A stretch of 64,000 bases of DNA from Roseateles_B sp041906185 (GCA_041906185.1 JAYRJQ010000010.1:1-64000); one strand, 5' to 3'. Numbered from the stretch's first letter, positions 18,191 to 31,029 are shown. A program made the numbers and translations. Notes: generated by a model not told the origin, from the sequence alone.

Positions 18191-19818
18191 GGCGCGCGGC
18201 AGGCCGCGAACAGGTCGAGCGCGGCGCGGTATTCGCTGGCGCGGATGCCGAGCGCGCCGGCCACGGTATGGAACAGGTTGTCGTGGCTGAGCGGCGCGTC
18301 GCGCTGCGCGGCGAGGCACTGGCGCCGCTCGGCCGAGGGCGTCCAGACGACCATGGGCACATGCGTCTGCTCGCGCGGCGCCACCGCGTAGGGCAGGCCG
18401 TGCAGGTACAGGCCGTTCTCGCCCAGCGACTCGCCGTGGTCGGAGACGTACAGCATCAGCGGCTCGAACGCGGTGCGCTGCTGCTGCAGCCAGCCGATCG
18501 CGCCGGCCAGCACGCGGTCGGTGTAGGCGATCGAGTTGTCGTAGGCGTTGACGAGCGCCTGGCGCTCGCACTGCTGCAGCACGTTGGTCTCGCACTCGGG
18601 CTGGAAGGGCTTGCCGTCGGGCGGCGAGCGGCGCCAGTAGGCCGGGCCGTGGCTGCCCATCTGGTGCATCACCAGCAGCAGGCCGCGCGCGCGGCGCTCG
18701 GCAGGCAGCGCGGCGATGCGCGCGTCCAGGCCGTGCAGCAGCGCCTCGTCGAGGCACTCGCCGTCGCTGCACAGCGCCGCCGGCGCGCCCTCGGTCGCCA
18801 TCGCGTTGGGCACGCGCGCGCACACGCCCTTGCAGCCGGCCTGGTTGTCCAGCCACAGCACGGCCAGCCCGGCACGCCAGGCCAGGTCGAGCAGGTTCTC
18901 CTGGTCGCGTTCACGCGCGACGTAGGCCTCGCGGCCGAGGTGCGAGACCATGCAGGGCACCGAGGCGGCGGTGTTGGTGCCGCAGGAGCTGACGTCGCGG
19001 AAGCTCACCACGTCGAGCTTGGCCAGCTGCGGGTTGGTCGCGCGTTCGTAGCCGTTGAGCGAGAAGTGGTCGGCGCGCGCGGTCTCGCCGATCACGAGCA
19101 GGACGAGCGGCGGCTTGGCGCCGGCGGGCCGCGCCGCGAGCGTCGCGTCCTGCCCGATCGGCAGCGGCGGGCCGGCCGGCTTGGCATTGGCCTGGTGCGC
19201 CAGCACGCCCAGCGCGTAGAACGAGTTGTGCGGATTGATCAGGTAGCGCAGCGACTTGTGGTTGCGCATGGTCGCCGACAGGTCGGCGAAGATGGCGAAC
19301 AGCAGCGCGGCGCCGAGGGCCAGCGCGCCGATCATGGCGGCGAGGTTGCGCCCGCCTTGCGCGAGCGGGCCCAGGCGGCGCAAGCGCAGGCGCCACATCC
19401 AGGCGATCGGCAGGGCCGCCAGCACGAGCAGGCTCGCCAGCAGGCGCAGGCTGAGCAGGTCGCGCGTCTCGGTCGGGTTGGTCTGCAGCACGTTGGTCAT
19501 CATCGTGGGGTCGATGACCACGCCGTAGGTGCCCATGAAGTGCGCACCGGCGGCGGCCGGGATGAGCAGCAAGGCGGCCACGGGCTTGATCGTGTGGCGC
19601 CAGGCCGCGAAGGCGAGCAGCAGCAGCGTGAGTGCGGCGATCAGCCCGGCGAAGCCGAGCACGAACAGGGCGCCGCGGCCGGAGGCGTTCTCGGGCAGCG
19701 CGAACAGGGCGCGCCACAGCGGCCAGTTGGCGGCCGTGGCGATCCACAAGGCGGTGAGCAGGGCCAGCGTCAGCGGATTCCACTCGCGCGACGATCGGCC
19801 GAAGAGTTTCGACGACAT
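18187..19818 (-). CDS. Lipid A/LPS phosphoethanolamine transferase (EptA type)
   Basis: 543-residue inner-membrane enzyme of the EptA/MCR family. Five N-terminal membrane helices (about 13-170) anchor a periplasmic alkaline-phosphatase-fold domain. The catalytic threonine is in IGETARADHFSLNGY (about residue 270); SSCGTNTAASVPCM and the zinc-site segment VSDHGESLGENG are present, with further cysteines for disulfides (CKGVC, CSDGEC). It transfers phosphoethanolamine from phosphatidylethanolamine, usually to lipid A, lowering binding of cationic peptides; the precise acceptor is not deducible. The start MSSKLFGRSS at 19818 is preferred to 19869. No PmrAB-like regulator is adjacent. Confidence 0.88.
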   Translation of the reverse strand: MSSKLFGRSSREWNPLTLALLTALWIATAANWPLWRALFALPENASGRGALFVLGFAGLIAALTLLLLAFAAWRHTIKPVAALLLIPAAAGAHFMGTYGVVIDPTMMTNVLQTNPTETRDLLSLRLLASLLVLAALPIAWMWRLRLRRLGPLAQGGRNLAAMIGALALGAALLFAIFADLSATMRNHKSLRYLINPHNSFYALGVLAHQANAKPAGPPLPIGQDATLAARPAGAKPPLVLLVIGETARADHFSLNGYERATNPQLAKLDVVSFRDVSSCGTNTAASVPCMVSHLGREAYVARERDQENLLDLAWRAGLAVLWLDNQAGCKGVCARVPNAMATEGAPAALCSDGECLDEALLHGLDARIAALPAERRARGLLLVMHQMGSHGPAYWRRSPPDGKPFQPECETNVLQQCERQALVNAYDNSIAYTDRVLAGAIGWLQQQRTAFEPLMLYVSDHGESLGENGLYLHGLPYAVAPREQTHVPMVVWTPSAERRQCLAAQRDAPLSHDNLFHTVAGALGIRASEYRAALDLFAACRAP

Positions 19819-19891
19819 GGCCGCGATTGTCGGTGCAGCGGCCTCTCCCGTGATTCCGTGCGCGGCCAAGCCCGGGCGCCGGGCACAGGCT

Positions 19892-21523
19892 TCAGTGGCG
19901 CAGCGTCAGGCCGCCGGCCGAGCGTCCGGCCGACGTGCCCAGGGCCACCTGGGTGCCGCGCGTGCAGTAGCGCTGGCGCAGCCCGGTGATCTGCTCGCCC
20001 AGGCTAGCGCCGTCGGGGATCTTGGCGCCGTGCCGGTTCAGCACCAGGCCCGCCATGTCGAGCAGCTTGGCGTTCAGCGTCTGGCCGCCGAGATCGAGCA
20101 GCGCGCGCACGGTGGCGGCCGGCTCGCCGTTCAGGCTGTGCGTCATCGCCTTCTCGGCGGCGGTGCTGATGGTCTGGTGGGCGGCGCGCACCGCCTCCTC
20201 GTAGGGCGCGTGGGGCGCGGCGGCCAGCGCCAGCATGTCGGTCGAGGCCTTGGAGGCGCAGAAGCGCGTCGCCACCTCGCTCACCCAGGCTTCGCCGTCG
20301 GGCAGCTGGATCTCGGTGCCGGCCAGCCGCGCCAGCGCCGCGATCAGGTTGGCCGCGGCCTCGAAGTCGAAGTCGTCGTCGCGGGCCTGGCGCGCGAGGT
20401 GGCGCGCGGCCTGCACCGCCGCGGCGGTCTGGCGCTCGACCAGCGCCTGCAGGATGCGCGAGGTCTCCAGCAGGCGGCGCAGGCGCGTGCTCTCGGGGCG
20501 CTTCTCGACGGCGCGCTCGAGGTGGCCGATGGCGCGCGCGAAGGCCTTGGCGTCGCGCTTGTCGGTGTGCAGGAAGGTCAGCAGCACCAGGCTCTGGCAG
20601 TCGAACATCTTCGAGCTGATGCCGATGCGCACGGTGCGCTCGAGCGCCTCGGTCGCCTCGTCGCGTTCGCCCATGTAGAAGGCCAGCATGCCCTGCTTCT
20701 GCAGGCGCGACACGCTGGCCGGCGTCAGTTCGGTGGCGCTGCGGTAGGTTTCCAGCGCCGCGGCCATGTCGCCTTGTTCGACCTGCACGCGGCCCATCAC
20801 GTCGTAGGCGTCGGCGTAGGTGGGTTGTTCGCCGATCAGGCTCTCCAGCGTGCGCGTGGCCTGCTGCAGCTGGCCGGATTCGAGTTCCACGCGTGCGATG
20901 CCCAGCTTGGCCCAGGGCAGGGCGCGCGCTTGGCGCACCGCCTCGTAGAGCGCGCGGGCCTTCTCGAGTTCGTTCAGGCGCACCCACAGCTCGGCGCCCA
21001 CGCGGGCGGCATAGAGCCAGTATTCGCCGCGCTGCTCGAAGCGCGCCTGGCACAGCTGCGCGGCGCTGGCGAAGTCTTCCTCGGCGATCGCCTCGAAGAT
21101 CGGCCCCAGCACCTTCTTGCGGTGGCGCGCCTGCAGCACGCGCTGCTCCAGCGCGGTGGCGGTGTGCGGCTTGAGCAGGTAGCTGTCGAGCGCGGCCTCG
21201 GCGGCCTCGGCGACGCGGCCGTAGGAGGCCTCGCCGGTGACCATCACGAACACCGTCGAGTAGGGCAGCAGGTTGGAGCGGCGCAGGTCGTCGAGCAGGT
21301 CCTGGCCCGACATCGCCGAGTGGTCGAAGTGGTAGTCGCACAGCACCACGTCGAAGCTGCGGTTCTCGAGCAGGCGCCGCGCGTCGGTGGCGCGGCTGGC
21401 GTAGGCGACGTGGCCGACGCCCATCGCCCGCAGCATGCCCGCGAGGATGCTGCGGGAGGTCATGTTGCCGTCGATGACGAGCGCGCGGCAGTCGCCGATA
21501 TCGGGGTACAGCAGACGTGCCAT
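19892..21523 (-). CDS. Response-regulator receiver domain fused to TPR repeats
   Basis: 543 residues. REC domain at about 10-130 with phospho-acceptor D63 (VVLCDYHFD), T96 and K118 (SYLLKP); the acidic pair that binds magnesium is reduced to one aspartate (VIDGN, D18 then Gly). Residues about 150-400 are tandem TPR-like helical pairs (for example ARALYEAVRQARALPWAKLG and TYADAYDVMGRVQVEQGDM), so the output is likely protein-protein interaction, not DNA binding. The C-terminal 140 residues are unrecognised. No histidine kinase is next to it. It lies 67 nt downstream of dnaJ behind a hairpin without T run, so co-transcription is possible. Confidence 0.82.
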   Translation of the reverse strand: MARLLYPDIGDCRALVIDGNMTSRSILAGMLRAMGVGHVAYASRATDARRLLENRSFDVVLCDYHFDHSAMSGQDLLDDLRRSNLLPYSTVFVMVTGEASYGRVAEAAEAALDSYLLKPHTATALEQRVLQARHRKKVLGPIFEAIAEEDFASAAQLCQARFEQRGEYWLYAARVGAELWVRLNELEKARALYEAVRQARALPWAKLGIARVELESGQLQQATRTLESLIGEQPTYADAYDVMGRVQVEQGDMAAALETYRSATELTPASVSRLQKQGMLAFYMGERDEATEALERTVRIGISSKMFDCQSLVLLTFLHTDKRDAKAFARAIGHLERAVEKRPESTRLRRLLETSRILQALVERQTAAAVQAARHLARQARDDDFDFEAAANLIAALARLAGTEIQLPDGEAWVSEVATRFCASKASTDMLALAAAPHAPYEEAVRAAHQTISTAAEKAMTHSLNGEPAATVRALLDLGGQTLNAKLLDMAGLVLNRHGAKIPDGASLGEQITGLRQRYCTRGTQVALGTSAGRSAGGLTLRH

Positions 21524-21553
21524 GCGCTGGGCGACCGAGTGAGGAGTCGTGAC

Positions 21554-21589
21554 CCCTTCTTATCGGCCGCCCGGCGCCGGCCTGAAGGG
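21554..21589 (-). terminator. Nested hairpin after dnaJ
   Basis: Outer stem CCCTTC/GAAGGG and inner stem GGCCG/CGGCC between the dnaJ stop and the REC-TPR gene. It lacks a T run, so partial read-through is expected. Confidence 0.35.
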
Positions 21590-21590
21590 C

Positions 21591-22751
21591 CTACTTGAAC
21601 AGGTCCTTGACCCGATCCGTCCAGCTTTTCGCATTCGGCGAGTGCTTGTCGCCGGCCTTGCGGAAGGATTCGTCGAGTTCCTTGAGCAGCTTGCGCTGGT
21701 GCTCGGTGAGCTTGATCGGCGTCTCCACCTGCACGTGGCAGTAGAGGTCGCCGGGGTAGCTCGAGCGCACGCCCTTGATGCCCTTGCCGCGCAGGCGGAA
21801 GGTCTTGCCGTGCTGGGTGCCCTCGGGCAGCTCGATCTCGGCCTTGCCGCCCAGCGTCGGCACCTCGATGGCGCCGCCCAGCGCGGCCGTGGTCAGGCTG
21901 ACCGGCACGGTGCAGTGCAGGTCGTCGCCGTCGCGCTCGAAGATGTCGTGCTGCTTGACGCGGATCTCGATGTAGAGGTCGCCCGGCGGGCCGCCGTTGG
22001 TGCCCGGCTCGCCGTTGCCGCTGGAGCGGATGCGCATGCCCTCGCCGATGCCGGCGGGGATCTTCACCTCCAGCGTCTTGGTCTTCTTGATGCGTCCCTG
22101 GCCGCTGCAGGTGCCGCAGGGCTCGGGGATGATCTTGCCGGTGCCGTGGCAGTGCGGGCAGGTCTGCTGGATGCTGAAGAAGCCCTGGCGCAGGTGCACC
22201 GTCCCGGAGCCGTTGCAGGTGTTGCAGGTCTTGGGGCTGGTGCCGGGCTTGGCGCCCGTGCCGTGGCAGGTCTCGCAGCTCTCCCAGGCGGGGATGCGGA
22301 TCTGCGTCTCCTTGCCGTGGGCGGCTTCCTCGAGCGTGATCTCCATCGCGTAGCTGAGGTCCGAGCCGCGGAAGACCTGCTGGCCACCGCCGCCGCGCCG
22401 GCCACCGCCGGCGCCGCCGCCGAAGATGTCGCCGAAGATGTCGCCGAAGGCCTCGGCGAAGCCGCCGAAGCCATCCGCGCCCGGGCCGCCGGGGCGGAAG
22501 CCGCCGCCGCCCATGTTGGGGTCGACGCCGGCGTGGCCGAACTGGTCGTAGGCCTGCCGCTTGCTCGCGTCGGAGAGCATCTCGTAGGCCTCCTTGGCCT
22601 CCTTGAATTTCTCCTCGGCCTTCTTGGCGTCCTCACCCTGGTTGCGGTCAGGGTGGTGCTTCATGGCCAGCTTGCGGTAGGCCTTCTTGATGTCTTCCTC
22701 GCTGGCGTTCTTCGCCACGCCGAGGACTTCGTAGTAGTCGCGCTTTGCCAT
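21591..22751 (-). CDS. dnaJ: Chaperone protein DnaJ
   Basis: 386-residue Hsp40 co-chaperone of DnaK. J-domain with HPD at 33-35, Gly/Phe-rich linker (about 75-130, many GGG and FGDIFG), four CxxCxGxG zinc repeats (about 143-210: CETCHGTG, CNTCNGSG, CPHCHGTG, CGTCSGQG) and the C-terminal substrate-binding domains. The start MAKRDYYEVLG at 22751 is the standard one; the frame opens 15 nt earlier. 110 nt separate it from dnaK, with no terminator seen, so it probably shares the grpE-dnaK transcript. Confidence 0.97.
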   Translation of the reverse strand: MAKRDYYEVLGVAKNASEEDIKKAYRKLAMKHHPDRNQGEDAKKAEEKFKEAKEAYEMLSDASKRQAYDQFGHAGVDPNMGGGGFRPGGPGADGFGGFAEAFGDIFGDIFGGGAGGGRRGGGGQQVFRGSDLSYAMEITLEEAAHGKETQIRIPAWESCETCHGTGAKPGTSPKTCNTCNGSGTVHLRQGFFSIQQTCPHCHGTGKIIPEPCGTCSGQGRIKKTKTLEVKIPAGIGEGMRIRSSGNGEPGTNGGPPGDLYIEIRVKQHDIFERDGDDLHCTVPVSLTTAALGGAIEVPTLGGKAEIELPEGTQHGKTFRLRGKGIKGVRSSYPGDLYCHVQVETPIKLTEHQRKLLKELDESFRKAGDKHSPNAKSWTDRVKDLFK

Positions 22752-22861
22752 GAATGGTCTCAGCAAATCGGAAGCGGAAGCGCCGCGTCGACGTGCAGGC
22801 AGGGCCTGTCACCTCGAACGCGGCGAGAAAGGGCGGCAGGCCGCATGGCCTGGGGTCCGCC

Positions 22862-24802
<1,941 letters not shown>

Positions 24803-24845
24803 GATTTTTTGCTCCTGAATCCTGAATCTGGCTTCGTTGACTACG

Positions 24846-24880
24846 AAATGCGGTTGGGTGGCGGCCTTTCAAGGGCCGCC
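24846..24880 (-). promoter_or_regulatory. Candidate sigma-32 promoter of dnaK with -35 in a hairpin loop
   Basis: Minus-strand CTTGAAA (24867-24873), 13-nt spacer, CCGCATTT (24846-24853; consensus CCCCATNT). The -35 heptamer is exactly the loop of a perfect 7-bp inverted repeat GGCGGCC/GGCCGCC (24860-24880), so in read-through RNA from grpE the same bases form an intercistronic hairpin. Confidence 0.55.
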
Positions 24881-24889
24881 GACCGTGAA

Positions 24890-25405
24890 TTACTTGGGGG
24901 CGGCGACCGTCACCAGGGCCGGGCGCAGCACGCGCTCGGCGATGGAGTAGCCCTTTTGCAGGACGGCGACGACGGTGTTGGCCTCCTGCTCCGCGGGGAC
25001 CATGGAGATGGCCTGGTGCTGGTGCGGATCGAACTTCGTGCCGGCGGCCGGGTTGATCTCCAGGACCTTGTTGCGCTCCAGGGCGGCGGCCAGCTGGCGG
25101 CGGGTGGCGTGCACGCCTTCCAGCACCTGCTCGACGCGGGCGTCCGGGCGGGCGATGGCGGCCTCCATGCTGTCCATCACGGGCAGCATCGCCTCGGCGA
25201 AGCCTTCGACGGCGAACTTGCGGGCCTTGGCCATCTCCTCGTCCGAGCGGCGGCGGATGTTCTCGACCTCGGCCTTGGCCCGCAGGTAGGCGTCGGACAT
25301 CTCGGCCAGGCGGGCTTCGAGGTCGGCCAGCTTCTGCTCGGGCGTCAGGTCGGTCGCGGGCGTGGCGGCTTCGGCGGTGTCGGGGGTGTGGTTCTCGTTG
25401 CTCAT
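24890..25405 (-). CDS. grpE: Nucleotide exchange factor GrpE
   Basis: 171 residues. The long N-terminal coiled coil (about 25-75, QKLADLEARLAEMSDAYLRAKAE) and the conserved ENIRRRSDEEMAKARKFAVEGFAE are followed by the beta-domain ending in VLQKGYSIAERVLRPALVTVA. It releases ADP from DnaK. First gene of the grpE-dnaK-dnaJ unit; a strong sigma-32-type promoter lies about 90 nt upstream. Confidence 0.97.
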   Translation of the reverse strand: MSNENHTPDTAEAATPATDLTPEQKLADLEARLAEMSDAYLRAKAEVENIRRRSDEEMAKARKFAVEGFAEAMLPVMDSMEAAIARPDARVEQVLEGVHATRRQLAAALERNKVLEINPAAGTKFDPHQHQAISMVPAEQEANTVVAVLQKGYSIAERVLRPALVTVAAPK

Positions 25406-25496
25406 GGATGGTGGGCGTTTGAGGGCCCCGGCGGCTCATGGTCCAGCCATGAAACGGGGCGACGCGGGCTAGCTGGGGACGATGTCCCGTTCTTCA

Positions 25497-25524
25497 AGAG
25501 GGGGATTGGATCAGAATTTTCAAG
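25497..25524 (-). promoter_or_regulatory. Sigma-32-type heat-shock promoter of grpE-dnaK-dnaJ
   Basis: Minus-strand CTTGAAA (25518-25524), 13-nt spacer, CCCCCTCT (25497-25504; consensus CCCCATNT). It ends 91 nt before the grpE ATG. No CIRCE inverted repeat was seen, so RpoH rather than HrcA control is likely. Confidence 0.75.
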
Positions 25525-25562
25525 GGAAAACCCTTGATCCGGCGGGGTGCTGCCGCCGGTGC

Positions 25563-25982
25563 TCAGTCCGGCTCGGCTTCGGCGCTCCAGCGGTTCCAAT
25601 CAGCCAGACGGCGGCGGTCCTGCTTGGTCGGGCGGCCCTGGACGATGGTCGAGGCAGGCTCCGGCGCCAGTCGGCGGCTCTCGGCGGCCTGCTCGCGCTT
25701 GAGCAGGCTCTCGGCGGTCTCCTCATACAGCGTCTGGGCCTGCGGGGCCGGACCGCGCACGCTGGACAGCGCCCGCACGATCACCTCGCGCTCGACCACG
25801 CCCTGGCGCAGCTGCAGCACGTCACCCGGCTTGACTTCGCGCGAGGGCTTGGCCGGCTGGCCGTTGACGCTCACGCGGCCCTTGCTGATCTCCTCGACGG
25901 CCAGGGCGCGGGTCTTGTAGAAGCGCGCGGCCCAGAGCCATTTGTCCAGGCGGACGTCGGCGGCCAGCGGCAGCGGCTTCAC
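25563..25982 (-). CDS. hslR: S4-domain RNA-binding heat-shock protein (Hsp15/HslR family)
   Basis: 139 residues. The N-terminal S4 domain (VRLDKWLWAARFYKTRALAV, then SKGRVSVNGQPAKPSREVK) is that of Hsp15, which rescues stalled 50S subunits carrying nascent chains after heat stress; the C-terminal part is basic (GRPTKQDRRRL). The start is the GTG at 25982, overlapping the hemH TGA as GTGA; the longer frame from 26396 lies wholly within hemH and is a shadow. Location next to grpE-dnaK fits a stress role. Confidence 0.88.
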   Translation of the reverse strand: MKPLPLAADVRLDKWLWAARFYKTRALAVEEISKGRVSVNGQPAKPSREVKPGDVLQLRQGVVEREVIVRALSSVRGPAPQAQTLYEETAESLLKREQAAESRRLAPEPASTIVQGRPTKQDRRRLADWNRWSAEAEPD

Positions 25983-27070
25983 GCGGAAGCTCCCATCCGG
26001 CGGGCGCGCTCGGCCTGGGCCTGCAGCGCCGCGGCGTCCGGGGTGTCCTTCGTCGGCCAGCCCTGCAGGTGGCGCTCCGCCAGGTCGGCGAGGGCGCGCA
26101 TGCCCTGCGGGTCGTCGTTCAGGCAGGGGATGTAGTGGAAGCGCTGGCCGCCGGAGGTCTCGAAGGCCTCCTTGGCCTCCTGGGCGATCTCCTCCAGCGT
26201 CTCCAGGCAGTCGGCGCTGAAGCCCGGGCAGATGAGGTCGACCGACTTCAGCCCGCCCTCGGCCAGCGCGCGCAGCGTCGGCTCGGTGTAGGGCTCGAGC
26301 CACTTGGCCTTGCCGAAACGGCTCTGGAAGCTCACGAGGTACTGGTCCTGCCGCAGCCCCAGGGCCTCGGCCAGCAGGCGGCCGGTCTTGTGGCACTCGC
26401 AGTGGTAGGGGTCACCCAGGTGCAGCGTCCGCTCGGGCATGCCGTGGAAGCTCATCACGAGCTTCTCGCCTTGGCCGTGGGCCGCCCAGTGGCGGCGCAC
26501 GCTGTCCGCCAGCGCGCGGATGTGCGCCGGGTCGTCGTGGTAGCGGTTGATGAAGCGCAGCTCGGGCACATGGCGCGTCTGCAGGGCCCAGCGGGACACG
26601 GCGTCGATCACGCTGGCCGTCGTGGCGCCGGAGTACTGCGGATAGGCCGGCAGCACCAGCACGCGCGTCACGCCCTCGGCCTTGAGGGCGTCGAGCTGGC
26701 TGGCAATGGACGGTTGGCCGTAGCGCATGGCGTATCGCACTTTCACCTGATGACCGCGCTCGCCCAGCAGGCCCAGCAGCAGCTTGGCCTGGCGCTCCGT
26801 CCAGACCTTCAGCGGCGAGCCTTCCTTCATCCAGACGGTGGCGTACTTGGCGGCCGACTTGGCCGGCCGCACCCGCAGGATGATGCCGTGCAGGATCGCT
26901 ATCCAGACGAGGCGCGGGATCTCGACCACGCGAGGGTCGCTGAGGAACTCCGCCAGGTAGCGGCGCAGGGCAGGAGCGGTGGGGGCATCCGGCGTGCCCA
27001 GGTTGCACAGCAGCACGCCCGTGCGCGGGGCGCTGCCGTGGGAGTAGCCCGGTTCTTTCTTGAAACTCAT
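25979..27070 (-). CDS. hemH: Ferrochelatase
   Basis: 363-residue enzyme inserting ferrous iron into protoporphyrin IX, the last step of protoheme synthesis. TGVLLCNLGTPDAP at the N-terminus, the active-site histidine in VMSFHGMPERTL (about residue 210), YHCECHKTGRLLA and the C-terminal CPGFSADCLETLEEI are diagnostic. No C-terminal membrane helix. A GAGAAT -10-like box ends 8 nt before the ATG. hslR overlaps its stop codon. Confidence 0.96.
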   Translation of the reverse strand: MSFKKEPGYSHGSAPRTGVLLCNLGTPDAPTAPALRRYLAEFLSDPRVVEIPRLVWIAILHGIILRVRPAKSAAKYATVWMKEGSPLKVWTERQAKLLLGLLGERGHQVKVRYAMRYGQPSIASQLDALKAEGVTRVLVLPAYPQYSGATTASVIDAVSRWALQTRHVPELRFINRYHDDPAHIRALADSVRRHWAAHGQGEKLVMSFHGMPERTLHLGDPYHCECHKTGRLLAEALGLRQDQYLVSFQSRFGKAKWLEPYTEPTLRALAEGGLKSVDLICPGFSADCLETLEEIAQEAKEAFETSGGQRFHYIPCLNDDPQGMRALADLAERHLQGWPTKDTPDAAALQAQAERARRMGASA

Positions 27071-27177
27071 GGGGGGCGATTCTCGCGCAGGCCGGGCGGC
27101 CTTGTAGCTGGACGTGTGCCCGGACCTGCGCCCGGCGTTGTCGAGGGCTTGCCGGAACCCGGCGGCAGGCGCGGGCG

Positions 27178-28149
27178 CTAGCGGCCGTGCTGCGAGTGGC
27201 CGGCGGTGCGGGGTTCGGTGTCGGCGAAGTGGAGCACCTCGAAGCGCACCGTCGGGGCCGAAAGATCGGTAGGCGCGCCGCCCAGGCCGATCACGCCGCT
27301 GCCGTGCAGGGTGCAGGAGCCGCGGCGCAGGGAGACGACCTCGCTGCCGCGCCCGAAGCGCACGAAGGTGCCGTTGTAGCTGAGGTCCGTGAGCGAGAAG
27401 CTGCCGCCGTGCCAGTCGATGCGGGCATGGGAGCGCGAGACGCGCACATCGGTGATGCAGTACGTGGCCTGCGTGCTGCGGCCGAGGATCACCGGCATGC
27501 TGCCGATGTCGAAGATGCGGTCCAGGTCCAGCCAGACGAGGCGGATGCCGTCCGGGTCGACCGTGGGCATAGGGTCGCCGAACTGCGTGGCGGCGGCGGG
27601 CTCGCTGCTGTGGGCGTAGTTGTCGAGCACGTACACATGCACGGGCTCGGCGCGGCCGCGGATGGCGATGAGGTCCAGGCTGCGGAAGCGCAGGCGCTGC
27701 GTGACGGGCAGGCCCTGCAGCACCTCCTTGGTGATCAGGGTCTCGTTGTCCCCCGCGTGGTCCAGCAGGCGGGCCGCCACGTTGACGGCGTCGCCGAAGC
27801 AGTCGCCGTTCATCTCGACCACTTCACCGCGGGCCAGCGCCACCTGCAGCTTCAGCCCGCGCAGACCGGCCGAGGCGCCATGCTGCTGCCCGCGGGAGAC
27901 GATGCGCTGCAGGGCGTCGTGCATCTGCATGGCGGCCTTGATGCCGTCGCCGGCATCGCTGAACACGGCCATCAGGCCGTCGCCGAGAGTCTTGATGAGC
28001 TTGCCGCTGCAATCGCCCACCGCACGGCCGACGAGATTGACGGCATGGGTGACCACCGACGTGGCTTCCGCATTGCCCAGGGTCTCGAACAAGGCCGTGC
28101 TGCCGCGTAAGTCGGCAAACAGGACGATGCGCTCGCTGATCTGGGTCAT
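27178..28149 (-). CDS. Class III adenylate/guanylate cyclase fused to an FHA domain
   Basis: 323 residues, soluble. The cyclase homology domain (about 5-175) keeps the metal-binding aspartate in VLFADLRGST, the second in KLIKTLGDGLMAVF and the transition-state Asn/Arg in GDAVNVAARL, so it is probably catalytic. The C-terminal FHA domain (about 205-300) has GRS, SRSHARI and NGTF, the phosphothreonine-binding loops. Fusion of second-messenger synthesis with phosphothreonine recognition suggests control by a Ser/Thr kinase; two kinase-like genes lie 16-20 kb away in this window, but a link is only speculation. It lies between hemH and rpoD on the same strand, downstream of the rpoD terminator. 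Confidence 0.85.
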   Translation of the reverse strand: MTQISERIVLFADLRGSTALFETLGNAEATSVVTHAVNLVGRAVGDCSGKLIKTLGDGLMAVFSDAGDGIKAAMQMHDALQRIVSRGQQHGASAGLRGLKLQVALARGEVVEMNGDCFGDAVNVAARLLDHAGDNETLITKEVLQGLPVTQRLRFRSLDLIAIRGRAEPVHVYVLDNYAHSSEPAAATQFGDPMPTVDPDGIRLVWLDLDRIFDIGSMPVILGRSTQATYCITDVRVSRSHARIDWHGGSFSLTDLSYNGTFVRFGRGSEVVSLRRGSCTLHGSGVIGLGGAPTDLSAPTVRFEVLHFADTEPRTAGHSQHGR

Positions 28150-28290
28150 GAATGGAATGTCGGTACTGCGTGACAGAAGTCGCAGTGTAGCGGCCCGGCA
28201 TGCGCGTTCGACATGGCGATAACGCCAGCTTGAGCGGCCCTTCTCCCGCGGCTCGCATGAAAGTTGCGGGGAAGGTGACGGCTTGTTTCA

Positions 28291-28327
28291 AAAAAGACAA
28301 AGCCGATGCGGGTGAGGCATCGGCTTT
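28291..28327 (-). terminator. Intrinsic terminator of rpoD
   Basis: 11-bp perfect stem AAAGCCGATGC/GCATCGGCTTT (28299-28327), followed on the minus strand by GTC and six T residues. 80 nt downstream of the rpoD stop. Confidence 0.88.
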
Positions 28328-28406
28328 GATGGGGGCGCATGGGGCGTTGCCGCTGCGCGGCGTCTTGCGGCGCTCAGGTGCCGCAAGACACGTCCCTGTC
28401 CCAGCT

Positions 28407-30641
<2,235 letters not shown>

Positions 30642-31029
30642 GCAGTTCCTCGAGTGGAGTGGGTGCGCAATGCAAGCGGCCACCTGCGGGCGCCTGCTGT
30701 CAGGCGCCGCCCAGGCGGCACAAACATGGGCCCTGGAATCTCCCAGATGGTGGCGCGGGCCGACTCATCAAGGCGATTGCCAAGGCTTTGCGCGTACAAG
30801 GCTAGCGTGTACGTTGGGAAGTGCAGCCCTCAAGCGGATAAAGGTGGCCTTGATACCTTCAAGTGGTGCCCAGGGTCAGTGGGTGGCCGGGTCCGGGAGG
30901 CGCTGCCGTCACTCTTGACGCGCGAAAACCCTTAATTATCCATCAAGAACGGCGTGAATTCAAAAAACCGCCGCCAAACGAGGCAAGCCGCGTTCCTGAA
31001 TCGCCGCTCGTGCGCATGTCGCACCCGCG
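30642..31029 (-). other. rpoD-dnaG intergenic region (388 bp)
   Basis: No gene seen. It holds the rpoD promoter at 30935-30963 and a perfect inverted repeat CGTACA/TGTACG with a 9-nt centre (30793-30813) between promoter and gene, which could be an operator or an mRNA hairpin. The region is less GC-rich than its surroundings. The rpsU gene often found in this operon is absent. Confidence 0.6.
30935..30963 (-). promoter_or_regulatory. Sigma-70 promoter of rpoD
   Basis: Minus-strand TTGAAT (30958-30963), a 17-nt spacer and GATAAT (30935-30940). Best housekeeping promoter in the window. It predicts a leader of about 290 nt. Confidence 0.65.

Noticed and set aside
24900..25600. Possible junction between two joined sequences, because gene style seems to change after grpE
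   Set aside because: The hemH-hslR-grpE-dnaK-dnaJ order across this point is the normal Burkholderiales arrangement.
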